From an uncultured Clostridium sp. (GTDB lineage Bacteria; Bacillota; Clostridia; TANB77; CAG-508), in assembly GCA_947648495.1 (NCBI GenBank), contig CANSOA010000001.1:124001-188000 (forward strand): a stretch of 64,000 nt of DNA, written 5' to 3'. Numbering within the stretch: the stretch's first letter is position 1; each line of letters begins with the position of its first letter. The position numbers and the translations under genes are program-made. Under the pieces are notes generated by a model. That model worked only from the letters and a program-made list of their open reading frames with translations. It was not told where the DNA came from and did not search any database. Positions 44,666 to 53,990 of this stretch are shown one piece after another.

Positions 44666-45865
44666 CTATTCAATCCCCTCTATATTTTCTGATAGGAAAC
44701 TTTCCTTTCCTGAAAATTGTTCTATCAAATCATACAAATTACTTTGTAAAAAATTGCCATAAATTACTATACTATCTTCCATTGTTAATTCCTCTGCATT
44801 TACAACATTATTGCTATCAAATTCACTAAGTTCTTCATCATAAACAACATTACTAGAAGCTGTAGCTTTTACTGTAGTCCCTTTTTCTGTAGCTATTACT
44901 TCTACTTTTGCTTGTTCACCATTATCTTGAATTTTCACGGTTCCTTCTATAGCTTTTTCATTATTTTTTATGATCTCATAAGCATATTCTTCACTTGACA
45001 CTTGTGTCATTTGAATTCTTATTTCTTCGTTATCTTCTGTAATAACAAAATCTACGCTTACAATTTCTGGCAAAATCCCTTTTGTATATAAATCCACTTC
45101 AAAATATGTATCATCTGAAACATCGCTATCATGCATTTCATCAATAATATCTTGTAGCACATTTTCTACTTCCGCATCATCTTCAAAACAATCCATAAAT
45201 TCCTCGTTGCCCAATAAATTTTGACATACATTTTGAATCGCATCTTTTAACTCATATTCTGACATTTTTAAACCATTTTTAGTTACCTTTTGACCATACA
45301 TGGTTGTTTTTTCAGAAATAAAATATTCTGTTTTTAATTGATTTTTGATTTCTTTTTTCAATATTGCTTCTGCTTTTTTAGCATTTAACAACTGCAACAA
45401 CGTTAAAGATTCTGTCATCCTATCTTCAAACATTTCAGATACATCCATTGCAATTGTTTTGTCAAAAATTTTTCCTAAATTAACATAGGCTATTTCAGAT
45501 GCAGAATCCACTTTTGCATTAACATTTATGATTTCGTCATTTCCTTTTGTTAATTGAATTCCATATAATTCTTCTTTTGCTTCATTATCAATTTCCCAGT
45601 TAAAAAACATTTTTGCATCCTTTAGCAAATTTGCCATTTCTTTTGTTTCTTCTCCACCCTCAATGTCCATACTTAATTCCATATTCATTTTCATTGATTT
45701 GTGGTTTTGTGCTTCTTCATATGCCAGAAGTTCGTCAATTTGCTTGTAAAAAATTGCTTTTGGCGTTGTATTTGCTGTGCTAGCAATTACAACCAAAGCA
45801 AAAACAGCCACAATTGCTATAATAACTACCCAAAACCCTTTTTTTGATTTGTTTTCTGATTTCAT
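44666..45865 (-). CDS. Membrane-anchored extracytoplasmic protein, unknown
   Basis: 399 residues. After a Lys-rich start comes one membrane helix (GFWVVIIAIVAVFALVVIA) and a large acidic outer domain with strand-rich segments (MKMNMELSMDIEGGEETKEM, DTYFEVDLYTKGILPEIV). No lipobox Cys. The fold recalls outer-surface proteins of the DUF4879/DUF6583 kind, which I cannot distinguish. It stands alone with a terminator behind it. Confidence 0.55.
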   Translation of the reverse strand: MKSENKSKKGFWVVIIAIVAVFALVVIASTANTTPKAIFYKQIDELLAYEEAQNHKSMKMNMELSMDIEGGEETKEMANLLKDAKMFFNWEIDNEAKEELYGIQLTKGNDEIINVNAKVDSASEIAYVNLGKIFDKTIAMDVSEMFEDRMTESLTLLQLLNAKKAEAILKKEIKNQLKTEYFISEKTTMYGQKVTKNGLKMSEYELKDAIQNVCQNLLGNEEFMDCFEDDAEVENVLQDIIDEMHDSDVSDDTYFEVDLYTKGILPEIVSVDFVITEDNEEIRIQMTQVSSEEYAYEIIKNNEKAIEGTVKIQDNGEQAKVEVIATEKGTTVKATASSNVVYDEELSEFDSNNVVNAEELTMEDSIVIYGNFLQSNLYDLIEQFSGKESFLSENIEGIE

Positions 45866-46009
45866 TTTTTCCCCCTTTTATTTATATACATTAGTTATAT
45901 TACTTTTATTCCAATTTGTCAACTTTTTATAAAATTTTGTATCTGTCAAGTAACTGTAGACATTTTTTCACTCTTGTATTTCCTATTTTAATATGAATTT
46001 TTTGGTAGA

Positions 46010-46046
46010 AAAAAAGATGGTTTTATCAATAAAAACCATCTTTTTT
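46010..46046 (-). terminator. Terminator behind the gene at 46089
   Basis: AAAAAAGATGGTTTT...AAAACCATCTTTTTT stem with T runs on both strands. Confidence 0.85.
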
Positions 46047-46088
46047 CAAGGCATCCTAACAACGATAGATACCTTTATTATGTTAGTC

Positions 46089-46631
46089 TTAAATTAACTT
46101 GCCAACATAATTGAAAAATCTAATCCGCTCAAACGGTGTCTCATGAGTTTTGAGAAAATTTTTGACTTCCCTCTTGATGCTTTGGTGTTCGTTCATTGGT
46201 GCTACAAGCACACTAACGGCATTATCTGTACAGTTATAGGTAAGATGAACTTCTTTGCCCAAAAAATCAGATAATTGTTTTTTGAATTCGGCAATGTCAC
46301 TCGGCTCTTCAAATCTCCAATCTGCAGAAACTTTACGACCACTTGGTGGAAAGCCATACATAATAAGTCCCATATTAGCCCATTGAACTTCATCATAATG
46401 GTCCACCCATCCCCTAACTGCTATCGTATAAAATTTGTTAGAAGACAGCAACATTTTATTGCCGATTTGTAACGCCCGCCGATATACAGTTCGATCAACA
46501 TAAATCGCATAGCCTGCATAAGAATAGTCTCCTTTTGTTACAACTCCTAGCCGTTTCTGTAATTCTTCAGCAAATTTCTCACCAATTCTACCGTTCCGAA
46601 AAACGAAACAACATTTTTCCTTAGATTTCAT
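46089..46631 (-). CDS. Foreign-looking ORF with five ordinary CGG codons
   Basis: 180 residues, ATG at 46631 with AGGAGG. It is the only ORF in the window with CGG in normal phase: codons 12, 27, 51, 52 and 169, two in tandem. Under a strict +1 rule it would go off frame at codon 12 and stop within about 20 codons. The protein (FVFRNGRIGEKFAEELQKRL, then ALQIGNKMLLSSNKFYTIAV, WRFEEPSDIAEFKKQLSDFL) has no family I know. Together with richer use of GCG, CCG and CGT, the codon use points to recent acquisition from a host with standard CGG decoding. It may not be expressed usefully here, or CGG may still be read partly as Arg. Confidence 0.6.
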   Translation of the reverse strand: MKSKEKCCFVFRNGRIGEKFAEELQKRLGVVTKGDYSYAGYAIYVDRTVYRRALQIGNKMLLSSNKFYTIAVRGWVDHYDEVQWANMGLIMYGFPPSGRKVSADWRFEEPSDIAEFKKQLSDFLGKEVHLTYNCTDNAVSVLVAPMNEHQSIKREVKNFLKTHETPFERIRFFNYVGKLI

Positions 46632-46665
46632 ATTATTAACCTCCTATTGTAAAGCATAACAGCTT

Positions 46666-46705
46666 GTATCATTTATATGATACCATATTATGTCTATTTT
46701 GTCAA
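46666..46705 (-). promoter_or_regulatory. Promoter with palindromic operator for the gene at 46089
   Basis: TTGACA (46705-46700), 17-bp spacer, TATCAT (46682-46677). The palindrome GTATCAT-TTAT-ATGATAC (46666-46683) covers the -10 box. The TTGACA region resembles the prophage motif at 14811-14830. Confidence 0.7.
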
Positions 46706-46728
46706 TATATGTTTTTTTAAATTCTTCC

Positions 46729-47613
46729 TTATTTCTCTTGCTTGCCTTCCTTTTTTACCTTTTGCGCTTTTTTCTTTGTTCGTGGACGTGCTTCTACAAT
46801 TAAATTTTTGAGCAAAATTTTCTTTAAAACATCTTCTCTCACATCAGCAATCAAGGTTCCATCTTTGGCAATTGAGACTTTCCCTGTTTCTTCAGAAACA
46901 ACCACAACTATGCAATCTGACTCTTTTGAAATGCCAATCGCAGCACGATGGCGCGTTCCAAGTTCTCTTGCAATATCTTTGTCATCAGCAAGTGGAAGCA
47001 TGCAGGAAGCTGCCGCAATTTTGTGATTGCTAATGACAACTGCTCCATCATGAAGTGGCGTTTTGGGCTCAAAAATATTGACTAAAACTTGTGGTGATAT
47101 TTCTGCATTCATGGCAATTCCAGTTGCCGTAATATCCTGAATTTTGATTTCTCGTTCAATAACAATTAATGCACCTGTGCCTGTTTTCGATAATTCCATT
47201 GCAGCAATGGCAATTTTATAAATATTTTCCTTGATTTTTGTGTTGACATCTTGATCCATCCCAAAATATTTGCTGAATTTATTGGTTCCTAATTGCTCTA
47301 AGGCTCTTCTTAATTCTGGTTGGAAAATAACAATTAACATAAATACGCCATACGTCATAACAGAAGACAAAATATAGTTCAAAATATTGAGTTTTAATAA
47401 ATCACTTAAAAACGTAGCCAATATTAAAAATAAAATTCCTTTTAACAATTGCCACGCTCTGGTTCCTTGCAAAATTTGAAATAATTTGTATAGCAAAAAC
47501 ACCACAATTACTACATCTAACAAAGACATGATTAATAGCATGGGCGCATTACACAATTCTTCTATGTAAGAAATAATCACATTTTGGTAGATTTCTTTGA
47601 TACTATTTAACAT
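46729..47613 (-). CDS. cdaA: Diadenylate cyclase CdaA
   Basis: 294 residues. Three N-terminal membrane helices, then the DAC domain with GALIVIERE, the active-site DGA motif in PKTPLHDGAVVISNHK, and RHR in ELGTRHRAAIGIS. It makes c-di-AMP from ATP. In this window c-di-AMP targets may include the KtrAB system, although the KtrA here lacks its usual c-di-AMP-binding domain. The usual partner gene cdaR does not follow. Confidence 0.96.
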   Translation of the reverse strand: MLNSIKEIYQNVIISYIEELCNAPMLLIMSLLDVVIVVFLLYKLFQILQGTRAWQLLKGILFLILATFLSDLLKLNILNYILSSVMTYGVFMLIVIFQPELRRALEQLGTNKFSKYFGMDQDVNTKIKENIYKIAIAAMELSKTGTGALIVIEREIKIQDITATGIAMNAEISPQVLVNIFEPKTPLHDGAVVISNHKIAAASCMLPLADDKDIARELGTRHRAAIGISKESDCIVVVVSEETGKVSIAKDGTLIADVREDVLKKILLKNLIVEARPRTKKKAQKVKKEGKQEK

Positions 47614-47623
47614 TTTTATCCTC

Positions 47624-47752
47624 CTAACCTTGCATTAAATAAAACATAAGTGTCCCACAAACCGAAAATAACATTAGAATAATCATAATGATAGCTATTA
47701 TTCTGCCTGCAATTTTCATTTTATCGACTGGTTTTTTATTTTTTTCTTTCAT
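47624..47752 (-). CDS. Small membrane protein upstream of cdaA
   Basis: 42 residues, ATG at 47752 after GGAGGAG. One membrane helix (IAGRIIAIIMIILMLFSVCG) follows a Lys-rich start. The stop overlaps the ribosome-binding site of cdaA, so the two are likely co-translated. Function unknown. Confidence 0.6.
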   Translation of the reverse strand: MKEKNKKPVDKMKIAGRIIAIIMIILMLFSVCGTLMFYLMQG

Positions 47753-47806
47753 TTTTTTCTCCTCCATATTATTTTTGTATTCCTTTGTGCATTACTGCAA
47801 TTGTCC

Positions 47807-48550
47807 TTACATCATATCATTCATAGAATATAAACCATTTTCTTTATGCAAAATAAATTCTGCAGATTTGATAGCTCCTCTTGCAAATACACTTCTTGAC
47901 GTACAATTATGAGTTATTTCAAAACTTTCGTTGTCACCAAAGAAAATGACAGAGTGTTTTCCCACTTCTGTTCCACCACGAATCGAATGAATTCCAATCT
48001 CTTTTTTGGTACGTTTTTCGCGTTTGGTGTGACGATTATATTCATAATGCATTTCGCGATTTAAGGCTTCATTGATGCTGTCCGCTAAAATCAAAGCTGT
48101 TCCGCTCGGGCTATCAATTTTGCGGTTATGATGTGTTTCAACAATTTCAATATCAGAATTTTCAAGTTTTACAGCAAGCTCACGAATGATTTTTGCCATC
48201 AAATTAATTTCATAAGACATGTTAGCTGATTTAAAAATCGGCAAATTTTCTGCATATTTTTCAATTTTTTTCATTTCAGATTCGGAAAAGCCAGTCGTAG
48301 CAATAACAACTGGAATGTGATTTTTCCTAGCGAACTCCAAAATCTGAAATGTAGCTTGTGGCACAGAAAAATCAATAATGACATCTGGCATGACATCTAT
48401 GTCCGCTATTTTGGTAAATACAGGAAAATTGTTATCTCCTGTGTCAATTCTGTCAAACCCACATACGACGTCCATATCTTGTGTAAGGGTTACTTCTTTT
48501 GCAACTTCTTGTCCCATTTTTCCATTGCAACCATTGACTAAAACTTTCAT
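47807..48550 (-). CDS. dapB: 4-hydroxy-tetrahydrodipicolinate reductase
   Basis: 247 residues. NAD(P) motif VNGCNGKMGQEVAKEV (the family's G-x-x-G-x-M-G), catalytic region ETHHNRKIDSPSGTAL, and IHSIRGGTEVGKHSVIFFGD. Second enzyme of the DAP/lysine branch, feeding cell-wall cross-links and dipicolinate for spores. dapA lies nearby; only the HD-domain gene is between them. Confidence 0.97.
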   Translation of the reverse strand: MKVLVNGCNGKMGQEVAKEVTLTQDMDVVCGFDRIDTGDNNFPVFTKIADIDVMPDVIIDFSVPQATFQILEFARKNHIPVVIATTGFSESEMKKIEKYAENLPIFKSANMSYEINLMAKIIRELAVKLENSDIEIVETHHNRKIDSPSGTALILADSINEALNREMHYEYNRHTKREKRTKKEIGIHSIRGGTEVGKHSVIFFGDNESFEITHNCTSRSVFARGAIKSAEFILHKENGLYSMNDMM

Positions 48551-48567
48551 TTTTATTGCTCCTTTCT

Positions 48568-49113
48568 TTATTTTTCTTCTTGTTTTTTTAATTGGTTTAA
48601 TTTACGTAATTTTTTCATTGTTTTTTTATATTTTAAAAATCGAAAAAATTCTTTTGTAGCACAATATTTATCAACAAAAGTTACGATATAACTTTCTGAA
48701 AATCTTGGAAATCGAATTGTCAGTGGCCACATGTGTTTTAAAATAATGTCTTTTTCAACTTCATTTAATTCGAAATTTTGATTAGCATTATGAAGGGCAA
48801 TTCTAGGATGTCTGTAAGCATGAAAACGTTTTTGCCCTTCGACACCTTTATGTCGCCAATCGTAAAAATAGAAATCATGTAACATAGCTCCTCGTGTTGC
48901 TGAAATATAGTCGAGTCCTAATTTTTTGGTAAGTACATAAGTATAAAACGCAACTTCGTAGCAATGTTTATAACGAGAACCTTTCATATGTTGCACATGT
49001 TCTTTTAAAGATATAACACTGGAATTTTCCGTAATATCTTTGATAATTTCTTTAAATTCTTGTAAGTTAATGTCCACTTTGACTAAATTTGACTTGTGTT
49101 CTTCTGAATTCAT
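48568..49113 (-). CDS. HD-domain phosphohydrolase-like protein
   Basis: 181 residues. HD motif pieces: KHCYEVAFYTYVLTKKLGLD, MLHDFYFYDWRH and HPRIALHNANQNF fit the HD superfamily. It probably hydrolyses a nucleotide or phosphate ester. It lies between dapA and dapB and reads in the same direction. The C-terminal 30 residues are Lys-rich. Substrate not predictable. Confidence 0.75.
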   Translation of the reverse strand: MNSEEHKSNLVKVDINLQEFKEIIKDITENSSVISLKEHVQHMKGSRYKHCYEVAFYTYVLTKKLGLDYISATRGAMLHDFYFYDWRHKGVEGQKRFHAYRHPRIALHNANQNFELNEVEKDIILKHMWPLTIRFPRFSESYIVTFVDKYCATKEFFRFLKYKKTMKKLRKLNQLKKQEEK

Positions 49114-49128
49114 TTGTAAGTAAACTCC

Positions 49129-50013
49129 TTATTGTTTTTTTATTTTGTCGATTTCCTTTTTTAAATTAGCTTGATTTTCTTTGCTCATTTCGACCAATGG
49201 AAGTCTTGGTATTCCTACTTGATAGCCAATCATATTTAACGCAGCTTTGACAGGAATTGGATTGACTTCGCAAAATAAAGCTTTGATTAAAGGAATAGCT
49301 TTTATCTGAGCTTCCATAGCCGCTTCTACTTTATAACTCAAAAAATCTTCTACCATAGTATGTGTAAATTTCGGCATAATATTAGAAAGAACAGAAATAA
49401 CACCAATTCCACCGACCGATAAAACAGGCAGAATTTGGTCGTCATTTCCAGAATAAAGATTTAACTCTTTTCCACAAAGATTAGCAATTTCAGCTACTTG
49501 CGACAAATTTCCGCTGGCTTCTTTAATGGCAACAATATTTTCAATTTTAGCTAATTCTTGACAGGTTTTTGGCAAAATATTGACACCTGTTCTGCTTGGT
49601 ACATTATATAAAATGATTGGCAAATTAGTTTGTTTAGCAATTGCGGAATAATGCGCAATCAGGCCTTCTTGCGTAGTTTTGTTGTAATATGGCGTAACGA
49701 GTAAAACGCCATCTACACCTACTTTTTCAGCAAATTGAGTCATTTCAATTGCAGATTTGGTGCAATTTCCTCCCGTTCCTGCAATAACAGGAATTCTTTT
49801 ATTAACAACCTCTACAGCAAATTTGATGGTTTCTTTTTTTTCTTGTTCTGTCATTGTAGATGATTCGCCTGTTGTCCCACAGACAATCAGCGCATCGATT
49901 TTGTTTGCAATTTGGTCTTCGATTAATTTTTCAAATTCTTTAAAATTAACTCCATTTTCGTTAAACGGTGTAATAATAGCTGTTCCACAGCCTTTAAAAA
50001 TGATTTTTTTCAT
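49129..50013 (-). CDS. dapA: 4-hydroxy-tetrahydrodipicolinate synthase
   Basis: 294 residues. CGTTGESSTMTEQEK phosphate-binding segment, Tyr in LYNVPSRTGVN, Schiff-base Lys in IVAIKEASGNLSQVA, and YSGNDDQILPVLSVGG. Condenses pyruvate with aspartate semialdehyde, the first step towards DAP. Length and motifs are complete. Confidence 0.97.
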   Translation of the reverse strand: MKKIIFKGCGTAIITPFNENGVNFKEFEKLIEDQIANKIDALIVCGTTGESSTMTEQEKKETIKFAVEVVNKRIPVIAGTGGNCTKSAIEMTQFAEKVGVDGVLLVTPYYNKTTQEGLIAHYSAIAKQTNLPIILYNVPSRTGVNILPKTCQELAKIENIVAIKEASGNLSQVAEIANLCGKELNLYSGNDDQILPVLSVGGIGVISVLSNIMPKFTHTMVEDFLSYKVEAAMEAQIKAIPLIKALFCEVNPIPVKAALNMIGYQVGIPRLPLVEMSKENQANLKKEIDKIKKQ

Positions 50014-50141
50014 CCAATCACCTCTGAATTTTAAGGTAAGGAAATGTTAATTAACATTTTTCTGTTTTATTATATGCCAGAAATAAAAAAAAATCAATTA
50101 AAATTTGCAATATTTTGAATTGATTTTTTTAACTTGACATT

Positions 50142-51056
50142 TCATTCAACACAGGCTTCCAACATCAAAAAAATTTCTTTTCTTAAAACAAATGCATCCA
50201 ATTTTGCTTTTCCATTTACAAATTTTACCTTTAATAAATCCGCTATCACTTTTTCTGTGGCTTCATCTAGAGCTAAAATAATACTATAACCATTTAAAAT
50301 ATCCACACAGTTTACCAATATATAATCTAAATTTTTCTCCTGTTTGACATCTCTTAAAACATTTCTAATTTCTGATTCATACTCCCCTAAAAATGATTCT
50401 ACATTAGCATATTCTAATTGCCCAATGGTAATGCTTTTGTTTCCCCATTTCCAGGCAATCTGCACTTCCATTTCTTCTCTTAGCGTATCTCTCATTTGGG
50501 ATTTTTTAATGAAAATCTCTTGTATTTTTTCATCGCTAATTTCTGTGCATTTTTCCTTTAACCATTTCGCCATCTCTAAATCTTTTCGGGTTGTCACTTT
50601 TGCTTTCAAATTTATGGTATTGGAAATAATGCCATAATATAATAAAATAGCAGATTCTCTTGAAATTTCAATCTTATTTTTGAAAAATTTTTCTGCGACC
50701 AAAGTCGCTGCCGCTCCCACCATTTCCACATGAAATTTTGCATTTTTGCATATCGTTTTGCTTTCTGTAATCGCATGATGATCAATAAATTCTACAATAT
50801 TTTCTAACTTCATTTCTGGAATATTTTTCAAATAATTTGTGTCTACCACTATGATTTTATCGTTTGATTCAATTTTGGAAACTGGATTTAACGCAATGTT
50901 AAAAATATCACAAACAATTTCTACTTCATGCATTGGATTTCCTTCTATGTAATAATCGCTGTTTTGCCCTGTTTTCCTCAAAAATTCTGCATACGCATAC
51001 ATACTAGATGTTCCATCCAAGTCAGGGTTTATGTAAGATGTTACAATATATTTCAT
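50142..51056 (-). CDS. DHH-family phosphoesterase / PPase-like protein
   Basis: 304 residues from the ATG at 51056 (GGAGAAAAAATA). Motifs: INPDLDGTSSMYAYAEFL, VVDTNY, EFIDHHAI (DHH) and GAAATLVAEKFF, as in manganese-dependent inorganic pyrophosphatases and related DHH enzymes. The C-terminal DHHA2-like part is less clear. It could cleave pyrophosphate or small phosphoanhydrides. It stands alone. Confidence 0.75.
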   Translation of the reverse strand: MKYIVTSYINPDLDGTSSMYAYAEFLRKTGQNSDYYIEGNPMHEVEIVCDIFNIALNPVSKIESNDKIIVVDTNYLKNIPEMKLENIVEFIDHHAITESKTICKNAKFHVEMVGAAATLVAEKFFKNKIEISRESAILLYYGIISNTINLKAKVTTRKDLEMAKWLKEKCTEISDEKIQEIFIKKSQMRDTLREEMEVQIAWKWGNKSITIGQLEYANVESFLGEYESEIRNVLRDVKQEKNLDYILVNCVDILNGYSIILALDEATEKVIADLLKVKFVNGKAKLDAFVLRKEIFLMLEACVE

Positions 51057-51182
51057 TATTTTTTCTCCTTTTTTAGTATCCATTTTTCAATTTTTAAAAT
51101 ATTATATTAGAAAGTTATAATATTTTTCAAAAATACTTGCATTATTTTTTCAACTCGTGTATAATAATAAAGTAAATTTGAT

Positions 51183-51257
51183 AGGGGTATAGTGTTAATG
51201 GTAGCACATCGGTCTCCAAAACCGCCTGTGAGGGTTCGAATCCTTCTACCCCTGCCA
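51183..51257 (+). tRNA. tRNA-Trp (anticodon CCA)
   Basis: Acceptor AGGGGTA/TACCCCT, D-arm TAGTGTTAATGGTAGCA, anticodon loop CTCCAAA between CGGT and ACCG, T-arm GAGGGTTCGAATCCTTC, encoded GCCA. Trp with CCA. The only plus-strand tRNA here, in front of the unusual gene pair at 51276-53968. Confidence 0.95.
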
Positions 51258-51275
51258 AAAATTATTGCATTTATT

Positions 51276-51731
51276 TTACAAATGCAATAATTTTTTTATT
51301 TTATTTAAAACTTTTCTAAATACTGTATCTTTATACTCAATTAAGGCATTACTTTCCTCTTTGCTATCTTCAACTACCTTTTCCACATTATAATTCTTAA
51401 ATATGTCATTTGGATTGTATTTTTTCCTCATTTGTGCCTGATGTTCTTCTTCATTTGTTCTAAAAATTTCTCTTAATTCTTCTTTTTCTTGTTCAGAATG
51501 ACACCAATAATTAATATGAAATAATGCAATCATTGCTAAAGCTTCTCTACTTATATTTTGCTGTTCTAAATTTATCGTAGAAATATAGGTAGGGTTATAA
51601 TCCCTTTTCTTTTCTTGTCTAATCATTGTAAATAATTCATCTGGCAATTTTTTTATATAATTTTCTCCTAACATATTTAAAATACTATAAACTTCTGAAT
51701 ACATTTCTTGTGTTTTCACATTCATCTTCAC
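51276..51731 (-). CDS. Hypothetical protein paired with the HEFRH protein
   Basis: 151 residues. Helical (VYSILNMLGENYIKKLPDEL, LAMIALFHINYWCHSEQEKE), ending in a basic helix (VFRKVLNKIKKLLHL). It starts at the exact base where the upstream gene ends, so the two are translationally coupled. No family recognised. A partner or immunity role for the large metallopeptidase-like protein is possible but unproven. Confidence 0.55.
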   Translation of the reverse strand: MKMNVKTQEMYSEVYSILNMLGENYIKKLPDELFTMIRQEKKRDYNPTYISTINLEQQNISREALAMIALFHINYWCHSEQEKEELREIFRTNEEEHQAQMRKKYNPNDIFKNYNVEKVVEDSKEESNALIEYKDTVFRKVLNKIKKLLHL

Positions 51732-53968
51732 TACCTACCTAAATTGTTCATTGGACTTTTGGGAGTTTGTCCTCTTTCTTCTTTTGTCCTACTTACTGTG
51801 TTGTAAGCATTATCTAAATCTCCTTGATTGATTTGAGCACTTGTATATGCTTGTAATAAATTATTTGTGGAATAGGAATATGTGTCAATTGTTTGCCCTT
51901 GCATTATATTTTCATTTTCTCTAAAAATTTCACTTAATTCTAATTTTCCTTCTGCACCTCTTGCTATCGCATATCGATGACCACTTTGGGTTACAAATTC
52001 TTTTAACGTTTGGACTTTAGCAAGAATCTGGGTTTGTTCAGATAATTTCTGACCTGTTGTTGTATATAAATCTCTATTACTTTTTTCAATTGCTTGAATC
52101 CCCATTAAATGTTCATATTTCATATCAGGTTCATCTTTGATAAGAATATCAAAATTTTCTTCTCCTCTTTCATTTATTGTAGATACAATATACGTTATTC
52201 CATCTAAATTCCATTTTTCTGGTACTCCACATTGTTTAGCAAAATCTCTTAAAAAATTGATATCTGTTATCTTTGCAACTTCTGTTACTCTTTCGTTTCT
52301 CAATGAAGCTTCAATTCCATTTTTTAGTAATCGATCACTCATTTGTTTTTGTGTAATTTTTTGAATCGTTTCTTTTGTCTTAATTCCATCTGGTTCAACA
52401 TCAAATTCCAAACCATCTATAGTAAAAGAAGCTTTTTCCTCTGTTTGCATTCCCATTATTTGATAATCTCCATAATCATCTGCTTGATAATACTCCTTAA
52501 TTGGTTTATATACATTTTTCTTTAAATTCGCATCCCACTGTTTTATTTCATAAGTTGCAACTAACGTTTTCTGCTTTAATTGTGCTGAATCGAATCCTAT
52601 AACATCCTCTAATTCCTTAATATCCAATCCTGTAACTTCTTCTAATTGCAATAACAATTTAGGATTATCATCTCCACTTACTTTTTCATTTAAATACGGA
52701 TCTATAAAATCTCCCATCTGACCTTCTACCTCTAGCATAGCAAATTGCTTTGCTAGTTTTGCTTTTGGTCGTTTTGCATCTTTTGCATATTCTTGTCCCA
52801 TTTTATATCCAACATAATTTAAATAGTCTTCTTCACTTCTGTTTTCGAAATCAACTCCATACTCGAAAATTTTATGTTCAAAATCTCTATTATAATGATA
52901 AATAGCATCTTCGTGCTGTTCATTCATACTTTGATTTTCCCAGCTTTCCCATACTCTTGATACGCTTTGCTCATCTCTACTACTAATATTTTTTTCATAA
53001 TTTATTACATTTTTCTCAATTTGAAATTCATGAATTATACCAGAAAAGTACTTATCAATTTGTAAACTTTGTTCGGGATTACTGCTTTTTCTCTCTTCTT
53101 TTAATTTTTGAATTTCTTCAAATGTTTTCTTTTCGCCATTTACATTATATACATCAAAAACTTGAGGATAATCTCTTTTTATTGTTTTCTTATCCTTCAA
53201 TATCATATTTTTAATTTTTTCATCTCTATCCTCATTTTTATCTACTTCTATAACTGTCCCATTCTCTGTAATTCTTTTTATTTTATCTGAAGGAAATTTT
53301 TCAATATTTTCTATCGTCAAATCAATTTCTTTTTCATATTTTTTTAAAAGCATCGGTGAATATCTTGCCAACATTTCTTTTACTTGTTCATAACCAAATC
53401 TTTCAGCATCTTTCTCAAATTCCATACTTCTCCAATTCATGTTGTACTCTTTTATTGTAAGTGATCTTCTATATAATTCATCTAAAGTTACTTTCAAACT
53501 TCCTAAATTCATATCCCCATTTAGTGTTTGCTCTTTTCGTATCAAATGCCTAAATTCATGTGGTACTACATGCATCAAATCTATTATTTGTGGAATATTA
53601 TGATTGCTCATTGCTGTTCTTTTTTCTAATTCCTCATAATATATATGAATTCTCGAGTCCTTATTTAATTCTGAATGTCCTCCTTTAGTTGTCACAGCTT
53701 GAGTAGCTCCTGCCAGCATCCCTGAAGATTTATCAAAAGCAATACCTGGCAAATACGCTCTATTTTTTTCATGAATCATTTCTTTGCTTAAAAACAATAC
53801 TAAAATTGCTCTTTCATCCTTCGATATAGCATAACTAGGTTTTTCTAGCGTTTTTCTTACAAAAGTTTTATATTTGTGTACTTTAGCTCTATCAGCAAAA
53901 TCTAAATTTTTTATTTCTTCAATTGTCTTCATTAGTTTTTCATTTATTTCCATTTCAATTCCACTCAA
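51731..53968 (-). CDS. Large protein with HExxH motif, possible metallopeptidase effector
   Basis: 745 residues (TTG at 53968, or ATG at 53953). Residues about 130-150 contain MHVVPHEFRHLIRKEQ, an HExxH zinc site, followed by a Glu-rich helix (WRSMEFEKDAERFGYEQVKE) that could supply the third ligand. The middle is charged and helical. The C-terminal third has WNLDGITYIVSTINERG and a Gln-rich end. No signal peptide or membrane helix. It recalls the multidomain polyvalent proteins of mobile elements. It lies next to tRNA-Trp with a coupled small gene. Confidence 0.5.
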   Translation of the reverse strand: MSGIEMEINEKLMKTIEEIKNLDFADRAKVHKYKTFVRKTLEKPSYAISKDERAILVLFLSKEMIHEKNRAYLPGIAFDKSSGMLAGATQAVTTKGGHSELNKDSRIHIYYEELEKRTAMSNHNIPQIIDLMHVVPHEFRHLIRKEQTLNGDMNLGSLKVTLDELYRRSLTIKEYNMNWRSMEFEKDAERFGYEQVKEMLARYSPMLLKKYEKEIDLTIENIEKFPSDKIKRITENGTVIEVDKNEDRDEKIKNMILKDKKTIKRDYPQVFDVYNVNGEKKTFEEIQKLKEERKSSNPEQSLQIDKYFSGIIHEFQIEKNVINYEKNISSRDEQSVSRVWESWENQSMNEQHEDAIYHYNRDFEHKIFEYGVDFENRSEEDYLNYVGYKMGQEYAKDAKRPKAKLAKQFAMLEVEGQMGDFIDPYLNEKVSGDDNPKLLLQLEEVTGLDIKELEDVIGFDSAQLKQKTLVATYEIKQWDANLKKNVYKPIKEYYQADDYGDYQIMGMQTEEKASFTIDGLEFDVEPDGIKTKETIQKITQKQMSDRLLKNGIEASLRNERVTEVAKITDINFLRDFAKQCGVPEKWNLDGITYIVSTINERGEENFDILIKDEPDMKYEHLMGIQAIEKSNRDLYTTTGQKLSEQTQILAKVQTLKEFVTQSGHRYAIARGAEGKLELSEIFRENENIMQGQTIDTYSYSTNNLLQAYTSAQINQGDLDNAYNTVSRTKEERGQTPKSPMNNLGR

Positions 53969-53990
53969 GTTATAAACTTATATTCCTTCC

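Noticed and set aside
51183..53968. Integrated element in tRNA-Trp proven by a tRNA 3'-end repeat
   Set aside because: I found no second copy of the tRNA 3' end downstream and no integrase.
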